This document shows positions 27,257-41,393 of a stretch of DNA of 50,381 bases, piece after piece. The notes under the pieces were generated by a model. That model worked only from the letters and a program-made list of their open reading frames with translations. It did not search any database and was not told the origin of the DNA. This DNA comes from Pseudomonadota bacterium (GTDB lineage Bacteria > Myxococcota_A > UBA9042 > GCA-2863065), in assembly GCA_005776585.1 (NCBI GenBank), contig SXOX01000020.1, positions 1 through 50,381 on the forward strand, given 5' to 3'. A program made the translations under genes and the position numbers. Each line of letters begins with the position of its first letter. Position 1 is the stretch's first letter.

Positions 27257-27673
27257 ATGTTCGGCGGCGCCAAGAACACCGAGAAGCGTCACGTCTGCTA
27301 CTCCTGCAAAGAGGAGCTGGTCTTCGAGACCAAGATTGGCCGTCGTGACATGTGCCCCTCCTGCAGCGCGTATCTGCACTGCTGCTTGAACTGCGACTTC
27401 TGGGATCCCAACGCGCACAACCAGTGCACTGAGAACCAGGGCGAGTTCATCCGCGACCGCGCCGAGGGCAACTTCTGCGGCTTCTTCACCTTCAAGTCGC
27501 TGGGCGAGAACGTGATGTCGGAGGCGGACCAGGCCAAGGCCAAGCTCGGCTCCCTGTTCGGCGGCGGGCCCACTCCCAGCGCGAGCAAGCCGTCCAACCC
27601 CTTTGGCGGGCCGTCGCCCAGCAGCGAAGATGCGGCGCGTGCGCGGCTCGACGCCCTCTTCAAGAAGAAGTGA
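27257..27673 (+). CDS. Conserved-looking Cys-rich zinc-binding protein of unknown function
   Basis: The gene encodes 138 residues from the ATG at 27257. Cys14/Cys17 and Cys33/Cys36 form a zinc-ribbon-like pair of CxxC knuckles, followed by HCCLNC (Cys42, Cys43, Cys46), Cys57 and a Cys in NFCGFF: nine cysteines in the first 80 residues, without a signal peptide. The second half (from about 90) is low-complexity Ser/Pro/Gly with two copies of an ARLD/KLGSLF-type short helix (AKAKLGSLFGGG and ARARLDALFKKK). The first half resembles small proteins I associate with delta-proteobacterial genomes, but I know of no function. It starts an operon with CutA and the ArsA-type ATPase. Confidence 0.82.
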   Translation: MFGGAKNTEKRHVCYSCKEELVFETKIGRRDMCPSCSAYLHCCLNCDFWDPNAHNQCTENQGEFIRDRAEGNFCGFFTFKSLGENVMSEADQAKAKLGSLFGGGPTPSASKPSNPFGGPSPSSEDAARARLDALFKKK

Positions 27674-27680
27674 GCTTCAT

Positions 27681-28016
27681 CTGAGCGCAGCGGACTCCGG
27701 CGACGCCTGCGTCGTGTTGTGTACGGCGCCTACGGTCGAGGCCGCCGAGCGGCTCGCGCGCGCCGTCGTCGAGGAGCGCCTCGCCGCCTGCGTCAACCTC
27801 GTGGGCCCCGTGCGGTCCATCTATCGCTGGAATGACGCCGTGTGCGACGAAGCCGAGCACCTGCTGGTCATCAAGACGGCTGCCGCGTGCGTCCCGGACC
27901 TCACCGCGCGCCTCGTGGCGCTGCATGCCTACACATGCCCCGAGGTCGTGGCGCTGCCGATCGCCTCGGGCCACGCGCCCTACCTCGCCTGGTTGCTCGG
28001 GGAGACGCGCCCGTGA
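27681..28016 (+). CDS. cutA: CutA-family divalent-cation tolerance protein
   Basis: About 112 residues, with the family motifs VVLCTAPTVEAAERLARAVVEE, RLAACVNLVGPVRSIYRW, EAEHLLVIKT and CPEVVALPIASGHAPYLAWL in order. CutA is a small trimeric protein linked to copper tolerance; its exact role remains debated. The start is unclear: no ATG, GTG or TTG lies at the expected distance from the first strand. A CTG at 27681 behind an AGTGAG-like site gives a family-typical N terminus. An ATG at 27630 or a GTG at 27639 would overlap the previous gene, and a GTG at 27714 would cut into the first strand. The stop overlaps the ATPase start (GTGA). Confidence 0.88.
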   Translation: MSAADSGDACVVLCTAPTVEAAERLARAVVEERLAACVNLVGPVRSIYRWNDAVCDEAEHLLVIKTAAACVPDLTARLVALHAYTCPEVVALPIASGHAPYLAWLLGETRP

Positions 28017-29164
28017 GCGCCGAGTCGGTCATCGACGCGCTCATCCGCACTCGCCGCGTCATCGTGTGCGCGGGTCCCGGCGGCGTCGGCAAGACGACGA
28101 CGAGCGCGGCGATCGCGCTGCGCGCCGCGTGCCTCGGCAAGCGCACGCTCGTGTTGACCGTGGACCCCGCGCGCCGGCTCGCCAACTCGCTCGGCCTCGA
28201 GGGCTTTCAGCACGACGAGCAGCGCATCGGCGAGCATCTCTTCCATCGGGCCAAGATCCCCACCACCGGTGCGGTGCCCGAGCTGTACGCCATGATGCTC
28301 GACACTAAGCGGGTCTTCGACAGCGTCGTCGGTCGCTACGCGCCGAACCCGGAGGTGCGCGATCGCATCCTCAAAAACCCGTTCTACCAGCAGGCCTCTG
28401 TCCACCTCGCCGGCTCGCAGGAGTACATGGCGATGGAGAAGGTCTACGAGCTCACGCAGGCCGGGCGCTATGACCTGCTGGTGCTCGACACGCCGCCGAC
28501 CGTCCACGCGCTCGACTTCCTGGACGCGCCCTCGCGGCTCGAGGAGTTCCTCGGCCAGAGCGTCTCGGGCCTCATGGCGCGCTCCTCGCGGGTCGTCGGC
28601 CGCCTCGGGCTCGGCTTCCTCAAGGCCAACAAGATGATCCTGCGCGGCATCGGCAAGTTCGTCGGGACCGACTTCTTCGTGGACCTGCTCGACTTCCTCC
28701 AGGACTTCTCGGAGATGTACACCGGCTTCAAGACGCGCGCTCACGCCGTCAAGGAGCTGATGCGCTCGCCGGAGGTCGGCTTCGTCGTGCTCACGGGGCC
28801 CGAGCGGTCGAGCATCGACGAGGGCCTCTTCTTGCGCGACCGCCTCGTGGCCGAGGACATGCCGTTCGCCACCTTCGTCATCAACCGCCTCCACGTCTTT
28901 GCCGGCGAGGTGCCCGACGGCGCCGCGATCCGGGCGGCGCTGACGGCGCACGGCGCCTCGCCACCCACGGCGGACGCAGCGACCGAGCGTCTGACCGCGG
29001 GGGTGACGGCCTATGCTCGGCTCGCGCTGCGCGATGCGGCGCTCGTGAGCGATCTCCGGCCACGACTTGCGGGCGCGCCGCTGCTCACGGTCCCCGAGTT
29101 CGACCAGGACATCCACGATCTGGCCGGGCTCTACGCCTACGGCCAGCAGCTGCTGGTGCAGTAG
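28013..29164 (+). CDS. ArsA/GET3-family ATPase
   Basis: The gene encodes 383 residues from a GTG at 28013 that overlaps the CutA stop by 4 bp. The deviant Walker A is GPGGVGKTTTSAAIA (residues 21-35, with Lys27). The switch I-like segment TVDPARRLANSLGL and the switch II/Walker B segment LLVLDTPPTVHALDFLDAP are present. The middle contains a helical, partly hydrophobic region, as in members that bind tail-anchored proteins or anions. The CxxC zinc motif of eukaryotic GET3 is not seen, nor is an arsenite Cys set, so arsenic transport is not supported. With CutA and a zinc-ribbon protein upstream, a metal-related or membrane-protein-handling role is possible. Confidence 0.9.
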   Translation: MSAESVIDALIRTRRVIVCAGPGGVGKTTTSAAIALRAACLGKRTLVLTVDPARRLANSLGLEGFQHDEQRIGEHLFHRAKIPTTGAVPELYAMMLDTKRVFDSVVGRYAPNPEVRDRILKNPFYQQASVHLAGSQEYMAMEKVYELTQAGRYDLLVLDTPPTVHALDFLDAPSRLEEFLGQSVSGLMARSSRVVGRLGLGFLKANKMILRGIGKFVGTDFFVDLLDFLQDFSEMYTGFKTRAHAVKELMRSPEVGFVVLTGPERSSIDEGLFLRDRLVAEDMPFATFVINRLHVFAGEVPDGAAIRAALTAHGASPPTADAATERLTAGVTAYARLALRDAALVSDLRPRLAGAPLLTVPEFDQDIHDLAGLYAYGQQLLVQ

Positions 29165-29420
29165 CGCGCGATTTCTCACGACCGTCTTATCCGAACGCGT
29201 CTTGGGAATATGCTGCCGGTCCGGCGGCCAGTAGATCCCGATCGATTTGAACTGTGGTTCTTGACACGCACCTCCGATCTGATCAGAGTCCTGCCCGATG
29301 GATTCGGCCTCGGCGCTGCCATCGCACCCCACGTGTGGGGTTGGTACCGTGAAGTAGGTTGGATTTCTGCCGAAACCATGGGGCGTGGTGACGGCAGTCT
29401 AGAGAAAGGGGACTATTATA
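29165..29420. other. Intergenic region, 256 bp, upstream of the OmpA-fusion gene
   Basis: Less G/C-rich than its surroundings and without a convincing open frame. It holds a TTGACA-type promoter candidate (29261-29289) and, just before the ATG at 29421, a Shine-Dalgarno stretch (AAAGGGGA) and an A/T-rich run that could keep the start codon unpaired. No strong hairpin terminator for the ATPase gene was found. Confidence 0.6.
29261..29289 (+). promoter_or_regulatory. Candidate sigma-70-type promoter for the OmpA-fusion gene
   Basis: A perfect -35 hexamer TTGACA (29261-29266) is followed by a 17-bp spacer and CAGAGT at the -10 position, which matches TATAAT in only three places. It would give a leader of about 125 nt. 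Supported by the spacing and the intergenic position only. Confidence 0.35.
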
Positions 29421-34205
<4,785 letters not shown>

Positions 34206-34594
34206 CCTGTTGGGCACCGCGCTGGCTCGGGATCGGCTGTCGCTCGGTCCCGGCCAGCAGGCGTCGTCCACGGCGCAGCGTAGCGTTTGAGGACTGCGGC
34301 AACCCGTCGGGGGCGAGCAGTGACCGGCCAAATTGTTCGCTCGAACGTGAAGCCCGGTTGACGCGCGTTATCCACTTCGTGCAAGATTCAGAGCGACCTC
34401 GGTGAGGTTGGCGGGCTTGGGGGCGAGCGCCGCTACAAACCAGGTCGGGGTGGTTTTTCTCCAAGGACGAATGGATTCGACCTGCGACAGTCGGCTGTGC
34501 GGTGGCGTACGATGCGCTACCCTGACGCCGAGAAGCAACAATTGCCGCCCCGAGTTCCTCTCGGCGCAGCCGTTGGTGACGACGGGAGGTAGGC
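34206..34594. other. Intergenic region, 389 bp, upstream of the six-gene envelope cluster
   Basis: No supported coding frame. It contains a weak hairpin with a T run at 34437-34458, a TTGACG (34358) with a poor -10 about 18 bp later, and a strong Shine-Dalgarno GGGAGGT at 34584-34590 for the next gene. It probably carries the promoter of the cluster. The sequence is less regular in codon-phase G/C than its surroundings, which fits non-coding DNA. Confidence 0.6.
34437..34458 (+). terminator. Weak intrinsic-terminator-like hairpin
   Basis: AAACCA and TGGTTT form a 6-bp stem around an 8-nt loop, and the T run extends two bases beyond the stem before CTCC. The stem is short and A/T-closed, and it lies 230 bp after the OmpA-fusion stop, so it may be only partly effective or accidental. 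Confidence 0.25.
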
Positions 34595-36118
34595 GTGACC
34601 GCGCAATGGGGACATTGGGGTCGACTGGCATTGGCCTGTGTGGCCTTCAGCGTGGCGCTCGGGAGCTGTGGCACAGCAACCGTGCCCACGGCATCGGTCG
34701 ACCAGAGCTACGCGCTTGCCTCGTGCGGGCCAAGCTGCGCTTCCGACCTTGGCAAATTTGAAGCAGCCCACGAATCCTGCATGCAGGACGTGGCCTCGTG
34801 TGCTGGCCGCGACTTGCCGTGTGCGGCCTATTGCGCCGTCAAGGTGGGCTGCACGGGCAGCCTCCGCGGATGGACGCTGAAGCAGGCCGTAGACTGCGTG
34901 ATCGCGTGTCCCGCCGAGGGTCAGCGACGGTGCGGCGGCCTGTGCGTCGACACCCAGAGCGACGTCAACCACTGCAGCGAATGCGGTCGCGCGTGCGCCG
35001 CGGGCGAGACGTGTGTCGCTGGTGCCTGCACGCCTCCGGCCGCGGGCCCGTGCGCCAAGGACGGTACGCCATGCGGCGACGACAACACGTGCTGTGGCGG
35101 CGCGTGCATCGACACCCGCGCAGACCTCGCCCACTGCGGCGGTTGCGGCGCCCCGTGTGGCGAAGACCACAGCTGCTGCGGGGGCAAGTGCACCAACGTT
35201 CACGACTCGAGCAACTGCGGCGGCTGCGGCATCGCTTGCGGTGCGGGTGACGCGTGCTGCCTCGGCGGCTGCACCGCCACGTCGAGTGACCCGCTCCACT
35301 GCGGTGGCTGCGGCAAGCCGTGCGGCAAAGGCGAGCTCTGCTGCGCCGGCAAGTGTGCTGCGGACGAGGCCGCGACCGGGTGCGCGTGTGCGACCACGGC
35401 CGACTGCGCACCGCTGGACGATGGAGACAAGTGCAACGGCATCATCGCATGCACGGGAGGTACATGCGTGCTCGACAAGAGCGGTGTCGTTCCGTGCGCG
35501 GCGGATTCGGCCGGCCCGTGTATGACCGCGGCATGCAACCCAGTCACGGGCTCCTGCGACGCCGGACCGAAGGCCAACGACACCGCGTGCGACGATGGCG
35601 ACGCGTGCACGAAGAGCGACAGCTGCCAGGCCGGCACGTGCACCGGGATGGAGCTCGCGCCTGCCTGCCAGTGCGCACACGACGGCGACTGCGACGACGA
35701 CAACGCCTGCAACGGCGCGGAGACCTGCGTCGCCGACGGCCCCGGCAAGAGCTGCAAGTCGGGTACGCCCGTCACCTGCCCGCCAGATCCGGCCCAGCCC
35801 TGCGCGGTCCCGCAATGTGACTCGGCTACCGGGGCCTGCGGCAGCGTGTCCGCCGTAAACGGTTCGCCGTGCACCGTCCTCGGCGGGCCCTGCGGCGGCA
35901 AGGCCTCCTGCGACTTCGGCAAGTGCGTCGGCGTGTCTGCTGCGAGCTGCGGCGAGTGCACGAGTGACCAACAGTGTCCCACCAGCGACGCCTGCGACGG
36001 TGCCTGGAGCTGCGTGGGAGGCCCCGATGGCGGGAAGCACTGCCAGCAATCCGCCACGCCTCAAGTGACCTGTGAGCCAGGCAAGACGTGCAATCCAGCC
36101 ACCGGGAGCTGCGAGTGA
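34595..36118 (+). CDS. Cys-rich lipoprotein, first gene of the envelope cluster
   Basis: The gene encodes 507 residues from a GTG at 34595 with GGGAGGT just upstream. The signal sequence ends in a lipobox LGSC (Cys25). The mature protein is packed with cysteines. Residues about 110-265 hold repeats of the stigma-type pattern CGG.C.D...D..HCG.CG..C (for example CGGLCVDTQSDVNHCSECG and CGGACIDTRADLAHCGGCG). Later segments resemble DNACNGAETC and DGDACTKSD-type motifs common in myxobacterial secreted proteins. No enzyme domain is seen. The stop overlaps the next start by one base (TGATG), so the two genes are probably coupled. Confidence 0.88.
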   Translation: MTAQWGHWGRLALACVAFSVALGSCGTATVPTASVDQSYALASCGPSCASDLGKFEAAHESCMQDVASCAGRDLPCAAYCAVKVGCTGSLRGWTLKQAVDCVIACPAEGQRRCGGLCVDTQSDVNHCSECGRACAAGETCVAGACTPPAAGPCAKDGTPCGDDNTCCGGACIDTRADLAHCGGCGAPCGEDHSCCGGKCTNVHDSSNCGGCGIACGAGDACCLGGCTATSSDPLHCGGCGKPCGKGELCCAGKCAADEAATGCACATTADCAPLDDGDKCNGIIACTGGTCVLDKSGVVPCAADSAGPCMTAACNPVTGSCDAGPKANDTACDDGDACTKSDSCQAGTCTGMELAPACQCAHDGDCDDDNACNGAETCVADGPGKSCKSGTPVTCPPDPAQPCAVPQCDSATGACGSVSAVNGSPCTVLGGPCGGKASCDFGKCVGVSAASCGECTSDQQCPTSDACDGAWSCVGGPDGGKHCQQSATPQVTCEPGKTCNPATGSCE

Positions 36119-39100
36119 TGGAGCGACACGCGATGAAGACCAACCTGATCTCCGCCCGCGTTCACCTTGTGCTGGCATGTGCGCTGGGGCTTCCTGCGAC
36201 TGCCTGGGCTCAGCAGACCAACGCGCCGTTCGACAGCCCGGTGCCGTTGACGACCCCGGTGCCGACCGCAGGCCTGATTCTGGCCGTCGAGGGCGGCACG
36301 GTGGCGGCGCGCAACGTGTCGAAGAAGCCGCTCTTCATCTCGACGGACAACCAGAAGAGCATCCTGGGCCAGACGTCCGATCCCACGTACGGGCCCTTCC
36401 TCCGGTTTTCCGAGACGATCGACACGCGGCTCAAGTACGTCGTTCAGGACCACGCGCCGTTTGGCACGACGACCAAACTCACCGCGGCGCCCGGGGCGAC
36501 CGACTTCGGCAAGGGGCTGACCCTCGCCGTCTGGTTCCGCTACAACTCGGCCAACACGCTGGGTCTGATCCCCATCTTCAAGAAAGGCTTCTGCGTCTCC
36601 ACCTTGAACGGCAACCCGGCCGTTCACGACTGCGGCTCCATGCCCACGGGCAAGCGCGTGGCGTCGGACATCACCATTTCGGACACGCTGTGGCACCACC
36701 TCGCGCTGCGTATCTCGACGCACTCGGTCGACCTCTTCGTCGATGGCCAGGCGGCAGTCTCCTTCGTCAACCCCAAGCCGCTGAGCTGGCTTCAATCCGA
36801 CGCGATGCGCGAGACTCGTTTTGGCACCCAGCCCGCCTACATCGACGCGAGCGACACCGACAAGACCAAGCTCATCGCGCGCAAGTCGCCCACCGACATC
36901 GCGAAGATCTACCTCTACAACCTGCCGCTCAACCTGGCCGACATCCAGGCCATTCGCGCGAGCTTCCTCGCGGGCCTCGCGTTCCAGTGGCCGCCGCTCG
37001 ACTCCTACCTGTTGGGCTTCACGCCAGTGGCGGGCTCGGCCCGCCCCAGGAATCCGAACGGCACCAAAAATAGCTTCGAGGTGAGCCTCCCGGTGAAGGC
37101 GCTGGCGGCCTCGACGGGCAAGGTCGTTCCTGACCTCGACCTCCTCCGGTATCAGCCCGCCGGGCAGCAGACTCCGCTGTACTTCAAGGAGACCGCCGGC
37201 AGCGAGTACGTTCCCCCGTCCATCCTGGGCGACGTCTTGAAGGACCTCACGAGCTTCTCCATCGGTGCCTGGATCCGCTGGCCCGACACCCTCGACGCGA
37301 CCGGCAAAGCCGTGCTCACTTGGCGCCCCACCTACGAGGAGGGCACGGGCTGGACGATCCAGCTGGCATCGACGGCAGCGTCCAAGGCCCAGCTCAAGTT
37401 CGTGTGCGGCAACGGCACCTCTCAAACCTTCGAGATCGGCCGAACCGACGCCACCTCTCCGATGTCGGACATGACCAATCGATGGCACCTGTTGGCAGTC
37501 CGTCCCATCGACGACGCCAACGTCGAGGTGCACCTGAATCAGGTTCTGTTGGGCAAGGTCGGTGGCTGCACCGGCTACAACGCGCCGGTACTCGTCGCTG
37601 GCCCGTTCCCCTACTTGGCGGCGGCGGGCGACGTGCCGACGTCGTACGTGGCGGTCTTTCGGGGACGGACGCCGCTCAGCACGCTCGCGCAGTACCTGGC
37701 TCCGGGACCGCAGCTGTATTCGGCCGTGGCCAAGACCACCGACGTGACCGACGATTGGGGCTCCGCCGCTAGCGTGGACTATCCGGCGGGGGGGGCCTTT
37801 GCCGATGGATACTTCGGCAGCCGGACCCGCTTCTGGCTGAACGGCGCCGATCTACGATCGTGGCTGTTCCTCGACGAGGCCAACCCGGCGTTCACGTTTT
37901 CCACGAAGCTCGTCGTCAACGGGCTCCCGGTTTTCACGTCTTCCGACTTCTTGAGTGGCGCCAAGTGGACGACGGTGCTCGCCAGCCGCACGTTCACCAA
38001 GTCGCTGCCCCCGCCCGCTTCCGCCCTTACCGTCTCGAATACAGACGTCCAGATCTTGTTTGATGACTACAACGAGCAGAAGAAGTTCGTGACTCTCGCC
38101 GTCGAGACTCCGTCGTTCGACCCGCCCTCGGCGCCGTCCCCTTCGGAGCTTTCGGACAACCCGAATCTCTCCCATCGCCGCAGGTTCCTCGTCCCCGTGC
38201 CCCTGACCGTCGGGACGGAGTACCGTATCACGGTGGCGTGGCCCTACATCCACCCTGACTTCAGCAAGCCCGACACGTCCGAGACCATCCTCGAGCCGGC
38301 CGTGTTCATCAACGGTGAGCTCATCAATGCGACCAAGAACCTGCCTCTGGACAAGCAGACCGGCGTCGTGCCGTCGTCCAACCGCTCGTGGGCCACCCAG
38401 CTCGCGGCTTGGAAGGTCGCGGACCCGAGCAACAACCCGCGCCTCCGCTTTACGCTCTCCGACACGCGGGTCTATCCGCGCGCGGTGCTCGAAGGTGCCA
38501 CGCTGGGGATTGCCTGCGCCTCCCTTCCGGCGTCGCTGTCATGCCAGTCGAACAACCTCGCCGCGAACGTCGTGCCCGCGCAGAGCCTCGTGAGCGCGAC
38601 ATGCACCTGCTCGAGCTGCGACACGTCGAAGTCCTACCGGGTCGCCTCGGTGGGCCTCTCGGGCGAGGAGTGTCGTGAGAAGCTCGACCTGTTCGATGCC
38701 TGCGCGGTCAACGAGCAGTGCAAGAGCGGCGTATGCCAGCGGGATACCGACGGTGCCGGCTTCTGCGTCTATGGGCCGAGCGACCAGGCGAAGTGCGAGG
38801 CCGATTGTAACTATCGCGGCCGCCAGTGCATCGCCCAAGGGGCCGGTGGGTGGACGTGCGGTGACTGCCGGCCCGGCTTCGTCCTCGAGGCGGCCAAGCA
38901 GAACTTCGCAGTGACCAGCCCCGACCGCGACTGCGCCTACCGTCCTACGAAGAAATACGGCGAGACGTGCGAGTTCGACGCCGAGTGTCTGTCCAACAAG
39001 TGCAAGGAGACCGTCCTGCGTACGACCACGCGCCTGACCGGGGGGCAGATTGTCGAGTACATGGACCAGGGGCAGGACTACTCAGGCTGTTGTAGTCCCA

Positions 39101-41373
39101 AGACCATCGTGTGCAAATTCCCTGGACATAAGTACGAAAACAACCAATTCGGCACCAACCGATACGAACAGCAGGACGTCATCGCCAAGGTGTGTATGGC
39201 GTCTAGCAAAGAACAGTGCGAGCAACTTTCGGTACCCGCTGGGCCGCCGATACCCGTGATTCCGCCGGTCGTTCAACCGGCGCTCGACAAGGGTCCCAAG
39301 GCCGCAGCCGCACTGGCCGCGTACGAGTGCCAGTTCAAGGGGAGCCACGCCTGCTTGGCAGGCGAGGCGCGTCGAGCTCGAATCCTGAAGCCCGAGGCCT
39401 GCGAGAAGATGCTGACTGCGAAGGGTCCCCCCGGGAAGGAGCACCAAGGTTGGGTCCACGAGGCGGGCGAATGCAAGGCCAAATGCGGAGGGATTCTCGG
39501 GCTCCAGTGCAAGACTACAAGAACCAGCAAAGCCGAGTATTCCAAGCGCCGCCTGATCCTCGAACGCACAGGCCTCGACCTCACGGTCGCCGACCTGAAG
39601 TTCCTGTTCCTCAACGACGAGTCGACCTATCAGCAGTCGGACTACGGCAAGCTCCTCGACGCCGGCGTCGGCAACCTGCTCTTCGAATACGCTGTGGCGG
39701 ACGCTACCGGGAAGGCGGAGCTGGTGAAGCAGTATGGCGCCTTCCAGCCAATCGGCGCCTGTGATGGAAGCCTGGCGTCCTTCTGGAAGGTCGACCAGGA
39801 CAAGCTCGCCTACTGGACGAACAACGACATCGCCTGCGAGCCTGACGCGCAAGACAACGGCGCCGTGTGCAAGCCGCCGCCGCATTCGAAGGCCAAGGAC
39901 GCCGCAACGGACTCCCGGCCGTGGCAGGAGGTCGCCCGCAAGTACTGCAAGTCGTACTACTGCAACCGGGTCTCATTGAAGTGTGACGACGGCGACAACC
40001 CCCTCGACGAGGTCCGACTCAGCAAGGAGGGGATGAACATTCACCGTCAAGGCAAACAGAATACGGTCTTTGGCTACCTTCGGATGGACTACGCCCAGAT
40101 CAAATACAATGCCAAGACGTGTGCAAACAATCAGCACGTCGACCCGGTGACCGGCAATTGTTCAGCCACGGCCACGCCCGAGGCGCCGTCGCGATTTGGA
40201 GAGCTTGCCTACAAGCTGGCCCACAAGTACACGCTCTTCCTCTTCTACATCCCGATTCCGGCGTTCGGGGTCGAAAACAACGTCAGTATCGACAAGGTCG
40301 GCCCAGAGCCCATCGGGATCAAGGACCGCTGCACGACGGGCAACGGAAAGCTCACCATCCTGGGCTACGACTACGACGCCGCCCCGCCACCGGACGGCGG
40401 CACGTGCAATTTGCCCGGGAAGTCGCTGCCCGCCGGAGGCTGGCACGTCTGCGGGACGGATTGCCCCAAGGAGCCCGAAGATCCGTTTGGAGATTTTCTC
40501 AAGTCGATCAAGCCGACCAAGCCGACGTTCAACCCCAAGAAGCAGGGCCTCGCCGCCAAGGCGAAGTTCAAGGGCATCGACCCCGGCCCCGGCGCGAGCC
40601 AAGCCGACAGCGCGGCGACTGCGGTGTGCCTGCCGATAGAAATGATACTTGGAAAGAAAATCAAGAAGAAGCTAGAGAAGGTCAAACAGTTCAACGTCGG
40701 CCCGGTGCCGGCCTATGTCGCGGGCAAGATCGTGCCGCTCCTGTGTGTGAACGCGGAGTACGAGTGGTGGCCTGATGGATTCCCTGCCCTACGTATCGAG
40801 CCGTGGGTCGCCGTCGAGGTTCAGGGCAAGATCGCCGTCGGGTTCAACTCGAAGGGCGTGGCCGAGGCGCCTGACACGCCAGCCACGGCACCTGGCAAGG
40901 GCGACGCGGCCGGTGACGACAAGGACGGCAAGAAGAAGAAGGAGGAGGAGGACAAGGTCGAGGTCGGTATCGGCGTTCGCCTGACCGTCCTGCTCCTCCG
41001 GATTGGCTTCCCGGTTGTCGAGGGAGCCGTTGTTCGGCCGCTCAAGGATGCGTTGGGTAAGGTGGTAAAGTACATCTACGAGCTAGGGGTGTACGAGAAG
41101 GTGCTGTTCAACCTGGCGACGCTAGGCGGCGGCATGGAGCTCTGGGGCGGTCTGGCCATCGGACCATGGAAGCTCGAGATCATCATTCCACTCTTCTCGT
41201 GGGCGCCACTGCGCTGGGAGTGGGAGATCTCGTCGAGTGAGAACTTCCGGCGGGTCATCGACTTCCTCGCGAAGTTCCCGCATCCGGGCGGACAGGTTCC
41301 GCAGCTTCCCACCTGCAACAACTGGAATCCGTGGGACACGTGCAACGCACCAATCCCGCCCATCAAGCCGTGA
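36118..41373 (+). CDS. Large exported protein with two LamG-like domains and a Cys-rich middle
   Basis: The gene encodes 1,751 residues from the ATG at 36118. An ATG at 36133, preceded by GGAG, is an equally good start, and both leave the same signal peptide, cleaved after Ala31 (PATAWA). Residues about 131-287 look like a LamG/concanavalin-A-like domain (LTLAVWFRY, WHHLALRISTHSVDLFVDGQ), and about 371-527 like a second (FSIGAWIRW, RWHLLAVRP). A beta-rich part is followed by a Cys-rich, EGF-like zone (about 800-1000), then unrecognised sequence. Near residue 1600 is a Lys/Glu run (KKKKEEEDK), followed by moderately hydrophobic segments with many Gly and Trp. LamG domains usually bind sugars or proteins. 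It is an unusual architecture that I cannot assign. Confidence 0.88.
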   Translation: MERHAMKTNLISARVHLVLACALGLPATAWAQQTNAPFDSPVPLTTPVPTAGLILAVEGGTVAARNVSKKPLFISTDNQKSILGQTSDPTYGPFLRFSETIDTRLKYVVQDHAPFGTTTKLTAAPGATDFGKGLTLAVWFRYNSANTLGLIPIFKKGFCVSTLNGNPAVHDCGSMPTGKRVASDITISDTLWHHLALRISTHSVDLFVDGQAAVSFVNPKPLSWLQSDAMRETRFGTQPAYIDASDTDKTKLIARKSPTDIAKIYLYNLPLNLADIQAIRASFLAGLAFQWPPLDSYLLGFTPVAGSARPRNPNGTKNSFEVSLPVKALAASTGKVVPDLDLLRYQPAGQQTPLYFKETAGSEYVPPSILGDVLKDLTSFSIGAWIRWPDTLDATGKAVLTWRPTYEEGTGWTIQLASTAASKAQLKFVCGNGTSQTFEIGRTDATSPMSDMTNRWHLLAVRPIDDANVEVHLNQVLLGKVGGCTGYNAPVLVAGPFPYLAAAGDVPTSYVAVFRGRTPLSTLAQYLAPGPQLYSAVAKTTDVTDDWGSAASVDYPAGGAFADGYFGSRTRFWLNGADLRSWLFLDEANPAFTFSTKLVVNGLPVFTSSDFLSGAKWTTVLASRTFTKSLPPPASALTVSNTDVQILFDDYNEQKKFVTLAVETPSFDPPSAPSPSELSDNPNLSHRRRFLVPVPLTVGTEYRITVAWPYIHPDFSKPDTSETILEPAVFINGELINATKNLPLDKQTGVVPSSNRSWATQLAAWKVADPSNNPRLRFTLSDTRVYPRAVLEGATLGIACASLPASLSCQSNNLAANVVPAQSLVSATCTCSSCDTSKSYRVASVGLSGEECREKLDLFDACAVNEQCKSGVCQRDTDGAGFCVYGPSDQAKCEADCNYRGRQCIAQGAGGWTCGDCRPGFVLEAAKQNFAVTSPDRDCAYRPTKKYGETCEFDAECLSNKCKETVLRTTTRLTGGQIVEYMDQGQDYSGCCSPKTIVCKFPGHKYENNQFGTNRYEQQDVIAKVCMASSKEQCEQLSVPAGPPIPVIPPVVQPALDKGPKAAAALAAYECQFKGSHACLAGEARRARILKPEACEKMLTAKGPPGKEHQGWVHEAGECKAKCGGILGLQCKTTRTSKAEYSKRRLILERTGLDLTVADLKFLFLNDESTYQQSDYGKLLDAGVGNLLFEYAVADATGKAELVKQYGAFQPIGACDGSLASFWKVDQDKLAYWTNNDIACEPDAQDNGAVCKPPPHSKAKDAATDSRPWQEVARKYCKSYYCNRVSLKCDDGDNPLDEVRLSKEGMNIHRQGKQNTVFGYLRMDYAQIKYNAKTCANNQHVDPVTGNCSATATPEAPSRFGELAYKLAHKYTLFLFYIPIPAFGVENNVSIDKVGPEPIGIKDRCTTGNGKLTILGYDYDAAPPPDGGTCNLPGKSLPAGGWHVCGTDCPKEPEDPFGDFLKSIKPTKPTFNPKKQGLAAKAKFKGIDPGPGASQADSAATAVCLPIEMILGKKIKKKLEKVKQFNVGPVPAYVAGKIVPLLCVNAEYEWWPDGFPALRIEPWVAVEVQGKIAVGFNSKGVAEAPDTPATAPGKGDAAGDDKDGKKKKEEEDKVEVGIGVRLTVLLLRIGFPVVEGAVVRPLKDALGKVVKYIYELGVYEKVLFNLATLGGGMELWGGLAIGPWKLEIIIPLFSWAPLRWEWEISSSENFRRVIDFLAKFPHPGGQVPQLPTCNNWNPWDTCNAPIPPIKP

Positions 41374-41393
41374 CCGTCCACAAGGAGGGCCTA

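Noticed and set aside
34402..34761. Plus-strand 119-codon open frame bridging the 389-bp spacer
   Set aside because: It overlaps the lipoprotein start out of frame and has no coding character or ribosome site.
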